From assembly GCA_947034895.1 (NCBI GenBank), contig OX344763.1, positions 81,425,093-81,489,092 of the forward strand: a DNA stretch of 64,000 bases, written 5' to 3'. The notes beneath the pieces are model-generated. The model saw nothing but the letters and a program-made list of their open reading frames with translations, searched no databases and was not told where the DNA came from. Within the stretch, counting starts at the first letter, position 1, and the number at the start of each line of letters is the position of its first letter. Made by a program: the position numbers and the translations under genes. This document shows positions 11,101 to 24,200 of this stretch, piece after piece. The stretch is from Rhytidiadelphus loreus (taxonomy: Eukaryota; Streptophyta; Bryopsida; Hypnales; Hylocomiaceae).

Positions 11101-14100
11101 AGAAAAATGGAATAAGCCATGCCGTGTATTTAAAAGCACATGAATCCCGAACTCATGAAATTTGAACGTGAAAGAGTGAAAACAATTTAATGTCCAAGTT
11201 GCAAATGGCCTAAGCTCTTGCAATTAGGAAAAGAATATATGATTTGTGAAATTGTGTGGAACCCTAGGCAAGAATAAAAAAAATGGAATAAGCCATGCCC
11301 TGTATTTAAAAGCGCATGAATCCCGAACTCATGAAATTTGAACGTGAAAGAGTGAAAACAATTTAATGTCCAAGTTGCAAATGGCCTAAGCTCTTGCAAT
11401 TAGGAAAAGAATATATGATTTGTGAAATTGTGTGGAACTTTCGGCAAGAATAGAAAAATGGAATAAGCCATGCCCTGTATTTAAAAGCGCATGAATCCCG
11501 AACTCATGAAATTTGAACGTGAAAGAGTGAAAACAATTTAATGTCCAAGTTGCAAATGGCCTAAGCTCTTGCAATTAGGAAAAGAATATATGATTTGTGA
11601 AATTGTGAGGAACCCTAGGCAAGAATAAGAAAAATGGAATAAGCCATGCCGTGTATTTAAAAGCGCATGAATCCCGAACTCATGAAATTTGAACGTGAAA
11701 GAGTGAAAACAATTTAATGTCCAAGTTGCAAATGGCCTAAGCTCTTGCAATTAGGAAAAGAATATATGATTTGTGAAATTGTGAGGAACCCTAGGCAAGA
11801 ATAAGAAAAATGGAATAAGCCATGCCCTGTATTTAAAAGCGCATGAATCCCGAACTCATGAAATTTGAACGTAAAAGAGTGAAAACAATTTAATGTCCAA
11901 GTTGCAAATGGCCTAAGCTCTTGCAATTAGGAAAAGAATATATGATTTGTGAAATTGTGAGGAACCCTAGGCAAGAATAATAAAAATGGAATAAGCCATG
12001 CCCTGTATTTAAAAGCGCATGAATCCCGAACTCATGAAATTTGAACGTGAAAGAGTGAAAACAATTTAATGTCCAAGTTGCAAATGGCCTAAGCTCTTGC
12101 AATTAGGAAAAGAATATATGATTTGTGAAATTGTGTGGAACTTTCGGCAAGAATAAGAAAAATGGAATAAGCCATGCCGTGTATTTAAAAGCGCATAAAT
12201 CCCGAACTCATGAAATTTGAACGTGAAAGAGTGAAAACAATTTAATGTCCAAGTTGCAAATGGCCTAAGCTCTTGCAATTAGGAAAAGAATATATGATTT
12301 GTGAAATTGTGAGGAACCCTAGGCAAGAATAAGAAAAATGGAATAAGCCATGCCCTGTATTTAAAAGCGCATGAATCCCGAACTCATGAAATTTGAACGT
12401 GAAAGAGTGAAAACAATTTAATGTCCAAGTTGCAAATGGCCTAAGCTCTTGCAATTAGGAAAAGAATATATGATTTGTGAAATTGTGAGGAACCCTAGGC
12501 AAGAATAAGAAAAATGGAATAAGCCATGCCCTGTATTTAAAAGCGCATGAATCCCGAACTCATGAAATTTGAACGTAAAAGAGTGAAAACAATTTAATGT
12601 CCAAGTTGCAAATGGCCTAAGCTCTTGCAATTAGGAAAAGAATATATGATTTGTGAAATTGTGAGGAACCCTAGGCAAGAATAAGAAAAATGGAATAAGC
12701 CATGCCCTGTATTTAAAAGCGCATGAATCCCGAACTCATGAAATTTGAACGTGAAAGAGTGAAAACAATTTAATGTCCAAGTTGCAAATGGCCTAAGCTC
12801 TTGCAATTAGGAAAAGAATATATGATTTGTGAAATTGTGTGGAACTTTCGGCAAGAATAAGAAAAATGGAATAAGCCATGCCGTGTATTTAAAAGCGCAT
12901 AAATCCCGAACTCATGAAATTTGAACGTGAAAGAGTGAAAACAATTTAATGTCCAAATTGCAAATGGCCGAAGCTCTTGCAATTAGGAAAAAAATATATG
13001 ATTTGTGAAATTGTGAGGAACCCTAGGCAAGAATAAGAAAAATGGAATAAGCGATGCCCTGTATTTAAAAGCGCATGAATCCCGAACTCATGAAATTTGA
13101 ACGTGAAAGAGTGAAAACAATTTAATGTCCAAGTTGCAAATGGCCTAAGCTCTTGCAATTAGGAAAAGAATATATGATTTGTGAAATTGTGAGGAACCCT
13201 AGGCAAGAATAAGAAAAATGGAATAAGCCATGCCGTGTATTTAAAAGCGCATGAATCCCGAACTCATGAAATTTGAACGTGAAAGACTGAAAACAATTTA
13301 ATGTCCAAGTTGCAAATGGCCTAAGCTCTTGCAATTAGGAAAAGAATATATGATTTGTGAAATTGTGAGGAACCCTAGGCAAGAATAAGAAAAATGGAAT
13401 AAGCCATGCCGTGTATTTAAAAGCGCATGAATCCCGAACTCATGAAATTTGAACGTGAAAGAGTGAAAACAATTTAATGTCCAAGTTGCAAATGGCCTAA
13501 GCTCTTGCAATTAGGAAAAGAATATATGATTTGTGAAATTGTGTGGAACCCTAGGCAAGAATAAAAAAAATGGAATAAGCCATGCCCTGTATTTAAAAGC
13601 GCATGAATCCCGAACTCATGAAATTTGAACGTGAAAGAGTGAAAACAATTTAATGTCCAAGTTGCAAATGGCCTAAGCTCTTGCAATTAGGAAAAGAATA
13701 TATGATTTGTGAAATTGTGTGGAACTTTCGGCAAGAATAGAAAAATGGAATAAGCCATGCCCTGTATTTAAAAGCGCATGAATCCCGCACTCATGAAATT
13801 TGAACGTGAAAGAGTGAAAACAATTTAATGTCCAAGTTGCAAATGGCCTAAGCTCTTGCAATTAGGAAAAGAATATATGATTTGTGAAATTGTGTGGAAC
13901 TTTCGACAAGAATAAGTAAGATGGAATAAGCCATGCCGTGTATTTAAAAGCGCATAAATCCCGAACTCATGAAATTTGAACGTGAAAGAGTGAAAACAAT
14001 TTAATGTCCAAATTGCAAATGGCCGAAGCTCTTGCAATTAGGAAAAAAATATATGATTTGTGAAATTGTGAGGAACCCTAGGCAAGAATAAGAAAAATGG

Positions 14101-14939
14101 AATAAGCGATGCCCTGTATTTAAAAGCGCATGAATCCCGAACTCATGAAATTTGAACGTGAAAGAGTGAAAACAATTTAATGTCCAAGTTGCAAATGGCC
14201 TAAGCTCTTGCAATTAGGAAAAGAATATATGATTTGTGAAATTGTGAGGAACCCTAGGCAAGAATAAGAAAAATGGAATAAGCCATGCCCTGTATTTAAA
14301 AGCGCATGAATCCCGAACTCATGAAATTTGAACGTGAAAGAGTGAAAACAATTTAATGTCCAAGTTGCAAATGGCCTAAGCTCTTGCAATTAGGAAAAGA
14401 ATATATGATTTGTGAAATTGTGAGGAACCCTAGGCAAGAATAAGAAAAATGGAATAAGCCATGCCGTGTATTTAAAAGCACATGAATCCCGAACTCATGA
14501 AATTTGAACGTGAAAGAGTGAAAACAATTTAATGTCCAAGTTGCAAATGGCCTAAGCTCTTGCAATTAGGAAAAGAATATATGATTTGTGAAATTGTGTG
14601 GAACCCTAGGCAAGAATAAAAAAAATGGAATAAGCCATGCCCTGTATTTAAAAGCGCATGAATCCCGAACTCATGAAATTTGAACGTGAAAGAGTGAAAA
14701 CAATTTAATGTCCAAGTTGCAAATGGCCTAAGCTCTTGCAATTAGGAAAAGAATATATGATTTGTGAAATTGTGTGGAACTTTCGGCAAGAATAGAAAAA
14801 TGGAATAAGCCATGCCCTGTATTTAAAAGCGCATGAATCCCGAACTCATGAAATTTGAACGTGAAAGAGTGAAAACAATTTAATGTCCAAGTTGCAAATG
14901 GCCTAAGCTCTTGCAATTAGGAAAAGAATATATGATTTG
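8128..14939 (+). repeat. 19-monomer (3,342-bp) tandem segmental duplication
   Basis: The sequence from 8,128 to 11,597 recurs at 11,470-14,939, an offset of 3,342 bp (19 monomers, two of them 175 bp). Private variants confirm the offset: TTTCGACAAG with AAGTAAGATGG (TCGACAAG at 10,561 and 13,903), TCCCGCACTC (10,441 and 13,783), TAAAAGCACA (11,131 and 14,473) and AAGACTGAAA (9,941 and 13,283). The match ends at g8127/c11469 on the left and t11598/g14940 on the right. The only internal difference I noticed is g8639 versus t11981. The two copies abut directly, as expected from one unequal exchange or replication-slippage event. I compared tracer sites and the repeat-derived frames, not every base. 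Confidence 0.95.
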
Positions 14940-16224
14940 GGAAATTGTGTGGAACTTTCGGCAAGAATAAGAAAAATGGAATAAGCCATGCCCTGTATTT
15001 AAAAGCGCATGAATCCCGAACTCATGAAATTTGAACGTGAAAGAGTGAAAACAATTTAATGTCCAAGTTGCAAATGGCCTAAGCTCTTGCAATTAGGAAA
15101 AGAATATATGATTTGTGAAATTGTGTGGACCTTTCGGCAAGAATAGAAAAATGGAATAAGCCATGCCCTGTATTTAAAAGCGCATGAATCCCGAACTCAT
15201 GAAATTTGAACGTGAAAGAGTGAAAACAATTTAATGTCCAAGTTGCAAATGGCCTAAGCTCTTGCAATTAGGAAAAGAATATATGATTTGTGAAATTGTG
15301 AGGAACCCTAGGCAAGAATAAGAAAAATGGAATAAGCCATGCCCTGTATTTAAAAGCGCATGAATCCCGAACTCATGAAATTTGAACGTAAAAGAGTGAA
15401 AACAATTTAATGTCCAAGTTGCAAATGGCCTAAGCTCTTGCAATTAGGAAAAGAATATATGATTTGTGAAATTGTGAGGAACCCTAGGCAAGAATAAGAA
15501 AAATGGAATAAGCCATGCCCTGTATTTAAAAGCGCATGAATCCCGAACTCATGAAATTTGAACGTGAAAGAGTGAAAACAATTTAATGTCCAAGTTGCAA
15601 ATGGCCTAAGCTCTTGCAATTAGGAAAAGAATATATGATTTGTGAAATTGTGTGGAACTTTCGGCAAGAATAATAAAAATGGAATAAGCCATGCCCTGTA
15701 TTTAAAAGCGCATGAATCCCGAACTCATGAAATTTGAACGTGAAAGAGTGAAAACAATTTAATGTCCAAGTTGCAAATGGCCTAAGCTCTTGCAATTAGG
15801 AAAAGAATATATGATTTGTGAAATTGTGTGGAACTTTCGGCAAGAATAAGAAAAATGGAATAAGCCATGCCGTGTATTTAAAAGCGCATAAATCCCGAAC
15901 TCATGAAATTTGAACGTGAAAGAGTGAAAACAATTTAATGTCCAAATTGCAAATGGCCGAAGCTCTTGCAATTAGGAAAAAAATATATGATTTGTGAAAT
16001 TGTGAGGAACTTTCGGCAAGAATAAGAAAAATGGAATAAGCCATGCCCTGTATTTAAAAGCGCATGAATCCCGAACTCATGAAATTTGAACGTGAAAGAG
16101 TGAAAACAATTTAATGTCCAAGTTGCAAATGGCCTAAGCTCTTGCAATTAGGAAAAGAATATATGATTTGTGAAATTGTGAGGAACCCTAGGCAAGAATA
16201 AGAAAAATGGAATAAGCCATGCCG

Positions 16225-19200
16225 TGTATTTAAAAGCGCATGAATCCCGAACTCATGAAATTTGAACGTGAAAGAGTGAAAACAATTTAATGTCCAAGTT
16301 GCAAATGGCCTAAGCTCTTGCAATTAGGAAAAGAATATATGATTTGTGAAATTGTGTGGAACTTTCGGCAAGAATAAGAAAAATGGAATAAGCCATGCCC
16401 TGTATTTAAAAGCGCATGAATCCCGAACTCATGAAATTTGAACGTGAAAGAGTGAAAACAATTTAATGTCCAAGTTGCAAATGGCCTAAGCTCTTGCAAT
16501 TAGGAAAAGAATATATGATTTGTGAAATTGTGTGGAACCCTAGGCAAGAATAAAAAAAATGGAATAAGCCATGCCCTGTATTTAAAAGCGCATGAATCCC
16601 GAACTCATGAAATTTGAACGTGAAAGAGTGAAAACAATTTAATGTCCAAGTTGCAAATGGCCTAAGCTCTTGCAATTAGGAAAAGAATATATGATTTGTG
16701 AAATTGTGTGGAACTTTCGGCAAGAATAAGAAAAATGGAATAAGCCATGCCGTGTATTTAAAAGCGCATAAATCCCGAACTCATGAAATTTGAACGTGAA
16801 AGAGTGAAAACAATTTAATGTCCAAATTGCAAATGGCCGAAGCTCTTGCAATTAGGAAAAAAATATATGATTTGTGAAATTGTGAGGAACTTTCGGCAAG
16901 AATAAGAAAAATGGAATAAGCCATGCCCTGTATTTAAAAGCGCATGAATCCCGAACTCATGAAATTTGAACGTGAAAGAGTGAAAACAATTTAATGTCCA
17001 AGTTGCAAATGGCCTAAGCTCTTGCAATTAGGAAAAGAATATATGATTTGTGAAATTGTGAGGAACCCTAGGCAAGAATAAGAAAAATGGAATAAGCGAT
17101 GCCTTGTATTTAAAAGCGCATGAATCCCGAACTCATGAAATTTGAACGTGAAAGAGTGAAAACAATTTAATGTCCAAGTTGCAAATGGCCTAAGCTCTTG
17201 CAATTAGGAAAAGAATATATGATTTGTGAAATTGTGTGGAACTTTCGGCAAGAATAAGAAAAATGGAATAAGCCATGCCCTGTATTTAAAAGCGCATGAA
17301 TCCCGAACTCATGAAATTTGAACGTGAAAGAGTGAAAACAATTTAATGTCCAAGTTGCAAATGGCCTAAGCTCTTGCAATTAGGAAAAGAATATATGATT
17401 TGTGAAATTGTGTGGAACCCTAGGCAAGAATAAAAAAAATGGAATAAGCCATGCCCTGTATTTAAAAGCGCATGAATCCCGAACTCATGAAATTTGAACG
17501 TGAAAGAGTGAAAACAATTTAATGTCCAAGTTGCAAATGGCCTAAGCTCTTGCAATTAGGAAAAGAATATATGATTTGTGAAATTGTGTGGAACTTTCGG
17601 CAAGAATAGAAAAATGGAATAAGCCATGCCCTGTATTTAAAAGCGCATGAATCCCGAACTCATGAAATTTGAACGTGAAAGAGTGAAAACAATTTAATGT
17701 CCAAGTTGCAAATGGCCTAAGCTCTTGCAATTAGGAAAAGAATATATGATTTGTGAAATTGTGTGGAACTTTCGGCAAGAATAAGAAAAATGGAATAAGC
17801 CATGCCCTGTATTTAAAAGCGCATGAATCCCGAACTCATGAAATTTGAACGTGAAAGAGTGAAAACAATTTAATGTCCAAGTTGCAAATGGCCTAAGCTC
17901 TTGCAATTAGGAAAAGAATATATGATTTGTGAAATTGTGTGGAACCCTAGGCAAGAATAAGAAAAATGGAATAAGCCATGCCGTGTATTTAAAAGCGCAT
18001 AAATCCCGAACTCATGAAATTTGAACGTGAAAGAGTGAAAACAATTTAATGTCCAAATTGCAAATGGCCGAAGCTCTTGCAATTAGGAAAAAAATATATG
18101 ATTTGTGAAATTGTGAGGAACCCTAGGCAAGAATAAGAAAAATGGAATAAGCGATGCCCTGTATTTAAATGCGCATGAATCCCGAACTCATGAAATTTGA
18201 ACGTGAAAGAGTGAAAACAATTTAATGTCCAAGTTGCAAATGGCCTAAGCTCTTGCAATTAGGAAAAGAATATATGATTTGTGAAATTGTGAGGAACCCT
18301 AGGCAAGAATAAGAAAAATGGAATAAGCCATGCCGTGTATTTAAAAGCGCATGAATCCCGAACTCATGAAATTTGAACGTGAAAGAGTGAAAACAATTTA
18401 ATGTCCAAGTTGCAAATGGCCTAAGCTCTTGCAATTAGGAAAAGAATATATGATTTGTGAAATTGTGTGGAACTTTCGGCAAGAATAAGAAAAATGGAAT
18501 AAGCCATGCCCTGTATTTAAAAGCGCATGAATCCCGAACTCATGAAATTTGAACGTGAAAGAGTGAAAACAATTTAATGTCCAAGTTGCAAATGGCCTAA
18601 GCTCTTGCAATTAGGAAAAGAATATATGATTTGTGAAATTGTGTGGAACCCTAGGCAAGAATAAAAAAAATGGAATAAGCCATGCCCTGTATTTAAAAGC
18701 GCATGAATCCCGAACTCATGAAATTTGAACGTGAAAGAGTGAAAACAATTTAATGTCCAAGTTGCAAATGGCCTAAGCTCTTGCAATTAGGAAAAGAATA
18801 TATGATTTGTGAAATTGTGTGGAACTTTCGGCAAGAATAGAAAAATGGAATAAGCCATGCCCTGTATTTAAAAGCGCATGAATCCCGAACTCATGAAATT
18901 TGAACGTGAAAGAGTGAAAACAATTTAATGTCCAAGTTGCAAATGGCCTAAGCTCTTGCAATTAGGAAAAGAATATATGATTTGTGAAATTGTGTGGAAC
19001 TTTCGGCAAGAATAAGAAAAATGGAATAAGCCATGCCCTGTATTTAAAAGCGCATGAATCCCGAACTCATGAAATTTGAACGTGAAAGAGTGAAAACAAT
19101 TTAATGTCCAAGTTGCAAATGGCCTAAGCTCTTGCAATTAGGAAAAGAATATATGATTTGTGAAATTGTGTGGAACCCTAGGCAAGAATAAAAAAAATGG

Positions 19201-21287
19201 AATAAGCCATGCCCTGTATTTAAAAGCGCATGAATCCCGAACTCATGAAATTTGAACGTGAAAGAGTGAAAACAATTTAATGTCCAAGTTGCAAATGGCC
19301 TAAGCTCTTGCAATTAGGAAAAGAATATATGATTTGTGAAATTGTGTGGAACTTTCGGCAAGAATAAGAAAAATGGAATAAGCCATGCCGTGTATTTAAA
19401 AGCGCATAAATCCCGAACTCATGAAATTTGAACGTGAAAGAGTGAAAACAATTTAATGTCCAAATTGCAAATGGCCGAAGCTCTTGCAATTAGGAAAAAA
19501 ATATATGATTTGTGAAATTGTGAGGAACTTTCGGCAAGAATAAGAAAAATGGAATAAGCCATGCCCTGTATTTAAAAGCGCATGAATCCCGAACTCATGA
19601 AATTTGAACGTGAAAGAGTGAAAACAATTTAATGTCCAAGTTGCAAATGGCCTAAGCTCTTGCAATTAGGAAAAGAATATATGATTTGTGAAATTGTGAG
19701 GAACCCTAGGCAAGAATAAGAAAAATGGAATAAGCGATGCCTTGTATTTAAAAGCGCATGAATCCCGAACTCATGAAATTTGAACGTGAAAGAGTGAAAA
19801 CAATTTAATGTCCAAGTTGCAAATGGCCTAAGCTCTTGCAATTAGGAAAAGAATATATGATTTGTGAAATTGTGTGGAACTTTCGGCAAGAATAAGAAAA
19901 ATGGAATAAGCCATGCCCTGTATTTAAAAGCGCATGAATCCCGAACTCATGAAATTTGAACGTGAAAGAGTGAAAACAATTTAATGTCCAAGTTGCAAAT
20001 GGCCTAAGCTCTTGCAATTAGGAAAAGAATATATGATTTGTGAAATTGTGTGGAACCCTAGGCAAGAATAAAAAAAATGGAATAAGCCATGCCCTGTATT
20101 TAAAAGCGCATGAATCCCGAACTCATGAAATTTGAACGTGAAAGAGTGAAAACAATTTAATGTCCAAGTTGCAAATGGCCTAAGCTCTTGCAATTAGGAA
20201 AAGAATATATGATTTGTGAAATTGTGTGGAACTTTCGGCAAGAATAGAAAAATGGAATAAGCCATGCCCTGTATTTAAAAGCGCATGAATCCCGAACTCA
20301 TGAAATTTGAACGTGAAAGAGTGAAAACAATTTAATGTCCAAGTTGCAAATGGCCTAAGCTCTTGCAATTAGGAAAAGAATATATGATTTGTGAAATTGT
20401 GTGGAACTTTCGGCAAGAATAAGAAAAATGGAATAAGCCATGCCCTGTATTTAAAAGCGCATGAATCCCGAACTCATGAAATTTGAACGTGAAAGAGTGA
20501 AAACAATTTAATGTCCAAGTTGCAAATGGCCTAAGCTCTTGCAATTAGGAAAAGAATATATGATTTGTGAAATTGTGTGGAACCCTAGGCAAGAATAAGA
20601 AAAATGGAATAAGCCATGCCGTGTATTTAAAAGCGCATAAATCCCGAACTCATGAAATTTGAACGTGAAAGAGTGAAAACAATTTAATGTCCAAATTGCA
20701 AATGGCCGAAGCTCTTGCAATTAGGAAAAAAATATATGATTTGTGAAATTGTGAGGAACCCTAGGCAAGAATAAGAAAAATGGAATAAGCGATGCCCTGT
20801 ATTTAAATGCGCATGAATCCCGAACTCATGAAATTTGAACGTGAAAGAGTGAAAACAATTTAATGTCCAAGTTGCAAATGGCCTAAGCTCTTGCAATTAG
20901 GAAAAGAATATATGATTTGTGAAATTGTGAGGAACCCTAGGCAAGAATAAGAAAAATGGAATAAGCCATGCCGTGTATTTAAAAGCGCATGAATCCCGAA
21001 CTCATGAAATTTGAACGTGAAAGAGTGAAAACAATTTAATGTCCAAGTTGCAAATGGCCTAAGCTCTTGCAATTAGGAAAAGAATATATGATTTGTGAAA
21101 TTGTGTGGAACTTTCGGCAAGAATAAGAAAAATGGAATAAGCCATGCCCTGTATTTAAAAGCGCATGAATCCCGAACTCATGAAATTTGAACGTGAAAGA
21201 GTGAAAACAATTTAATGTCCAAGTTGCAAATGGCCTAAGCTCTTGCAATTAGGAAAAGAATATATGATTTGTGAAATTGTGTGGAAC
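16225..21287 (+). repeat. 15-monomer (2,638-bp-offset) segmental duplication with nested 5- and 7-mers
   Basis: 16,225-18,649 matches 18,863-21,287 at an offset of 2,638 bp (15 monomers, two of them 175 bp). Private variants agree: GCCTTGTATT at 17,101 and 19,739, and the T in TTTAAATGCGCAT at 18,170 and 20,808. The match stops at g16224/c18862 and c18650/t21288, leaving a 213-bp unmatched joint of about 1.2 monomers between copies. Inside each copy a module led by the A8 unit (CCCTAGGCAAGAATAAAAAAAA) recurs after 880 bp (5 monomers) and then 1,231 bp (7 monomers), so the large copy is itself built from older higher-order repeats. Confidence 0.9.
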
Positions 21288-24200
21288 TTTCGGCAAGAAT
21301 AAGAAAAATGGAATAAGCCATGCCCTGTATTTAAAAGCGCATGAATCCCGAACTCATGAAATTTGAACGTGAAAGAGTGAAAACAATTTAATGTCCAAGT
21401 TGCAAATGGCCTAAGCTCTTGCAATTAGGAAAAGAATATATGATTTGTGAAATTGTGAGGAACCCTAGGCAAGAATAAGAAAAATGGAATAAGCCATGCC
21501 CTGTATTTAAAAGCGCATGAATCCCGAACTCATGAAATTTGAACGTGAAAGAGTGAAAACAATTTAATGTCCAAGTTGCAAATGGCCTAAGCTCTTGCAA
21601 TTAGGAAAAGAATATATGATTTGTGAAATTGTGTGGAACTTTCGGCAAGAATAAGAAAAATGGAATAAGCCATGCCCTGTATTTAAAAGCGCATGAATCC
21701 CGAACTCATGAAATTTGAACGTGAAAGAGTGAAAACAATTTAATGTCCAAGTTGCAAATGGCCTAAGCTCTTGCAATTAGGAAAAGAATATATGATTTGT
21801 GAAATTGTGTGGAACTTTCGGCAAGAATAAGAAAAATGGAATAAGCCATGCCGTGTATTTAAAAGCGCATAAATCCCGAACTCATGAAATTTGAACGTGA
21901 AAGAGTGAAAACAATTTAATGTCCAAATTGCAAATGGCCGAAGCTCTTGCAATTAGGAAAAAAATATATGATTTGTGAAATTGTGAGGAACCCTAGGCAA
22001 GAATAAGAAAAATGGAATAAGCGATGCCTTGTATTTAAAAGCGCATGAATCCCGAACTCATGAAATTTGAACGTGAAAGAGTGAAAACAATTTAATGTCC
22101 AAGTTGCAAATGGCCTCAGCTCTTGCAATTAGGAAAAGAATATATGATTTGTGAAATTGTGAGGAACCCTAGGCAAGAATAAGAAAAATGGAATAAGCCA
22201 TGCCGTGTATTTAAAAGCGCATGAATCCCGAACTCATGAAATTTGAACGTGAAAGAGTGAAAACAATTTAATGTCCAAGTTGCAAATGGCCTAAGCTCTT
22301 GCAATTAGGAAAAGAATATATGATTTGTGAAATTGTGTGGAACTTTCGGCAAGAATAAGAAAAATGGAATAAGCCATGCCCTGTATTTAAAAGCGCATGA
22401 ATCCCGAACTCATGAAATTTGAACGTGAAAGACTGAAAACAATTTAATGTCCAAGTTGCAAATGGCCTAAGCTCTTGCAATTAGGAAAAGAATATATGAT
22501 TTGTGAAATTGTGTGGAACCCTAGGCAAGAATAAAAAAAATGGAATAAGCCATGCCCTGTATTTAAAAGCGCATGAATCCCGAACTCATGAAATTTGAAC
22601 GTGAAAGAGTGAAAACAATTTAATGTCCAAGTTGCAAATGGCCTAAGCTCTTGCAATTAGGAAAAGAATATATGATTTGTGAAATTGTGTGGAACTTTCG
22701 GCAAGAATAGAAAAATGGAATAAGCCATGCCCTGTATTTAAAAGCGCATGAATCCCGAACTCATGAAATTTGAACGTGAAAGAGTGAAAACAATTTAATG
22801 TCCAAGTTGCAAATGGCCTAAGCTCTTGCAATTAGGAAAAGAATATATGATTTGTGAAATTGTGTGGAACTTTCGGCAAGAATAAGAAAAATGGAATAAG
22901 CCATGCCCTGTATTTAAAAGCGCATGAATCCCGAACTCATGAAATTTGAACGTGAAAGAGTGAAAACAATTTAATGTCCAAGTTGCAAATGGCCTAAGCT
23001 CTTGCAATTAGGAAAAGAATATATGATTTGTGAAATTGTGTGGACCTTTCGGCAAGAATAGAAAAATGGAATAAGCCATGCCCTGTATTTAAAAGCGCAT
23101 GAATCCCGAACTCATGAAATTTGAACGTGAAAGAGTGAAAACAATTTAATGTCCAAGTTGCAAATGGCCTAAGCTCTTGCAATTAGGAAAAGAATATATG
23201 ATTTGTGAAATTGTGAGGAACCCTAGGCAAGAATAAGAAAAATGGAATAAGCCATGCCCTGTATTTAAAAGCGCATGAATCCCGAACTCATGAAATTTGA
23301 ACGTAAAAGAGTGAAAACAATTTAATGTCCAAGTTGCAAATGGCCTAAGCTCTTGCAATTAGGAAAAGAATATATGATTTGTGAAATTGTGAGGAACCCT
23401 AGGCAAGAATAAAAAAAATGGAATAAGCCATGCCCTGTATTTAAAAGCGCATGAATCCCGAACTCATGAAATTTGAACGTGAAAGAGTGAAAACAATTTA
23501 ATGTCCAAGTTGCAAATGGCCTAAGCTCTTGCAATTAGGAAAAGAATATATGATTTGTGAAATTGTGTGGAACTTTCGGCAAGAATAGAAAAATGGAATA
23601 AGCCATGCCCTGTATTTAAAAGCGCATGAATCCCGAACTCATGAAATTTGAACGTGAAAGAGTGAAAACAATTTAATGTCCAAGTTGCAAATGGCCTAAG
23701 CTCTTGCAATTAGGAAAAGAATATATGATTTGTGAAATTGTGTGGAACTTTCGGCAAGAATAAGAAAAATGGAATAAGCCATGCCCTGTATTTAAAAGCG
23801 CATGAATCCCGAACTCATGAAATTTGAACGTGAAAGAGTGAAAACAATTTAATGTCCAAGTTGCAAATGGCCTAAGCTCTTGCAATTAGGAAAAGAATAT
23901 ATGATTTGTGAAATTGTGTGGAACTTTCGGCAAGAATAGAAAAATGGAATAAGCCATGCCCTGTATTTAAAAGCGCATGAATCCCGAACTCATGAAATTT
24001 GAACGTGAAAGAGTGAAAACAATTTAATGTCCAAGTTGCAAATGGCCTAAGCTCTTGCAATTAGGAAAAGAATATATGATTTGTGAAATTGTGTGGAACT
24101 TTCGGCAAGAATAGAAAAATGGAATAAGCCATGCCGTGTATTTAAAAGCGCATGAATCCCGAACTCATGAAATTTGAACGTGAAAGAGTGAAAACAATTT

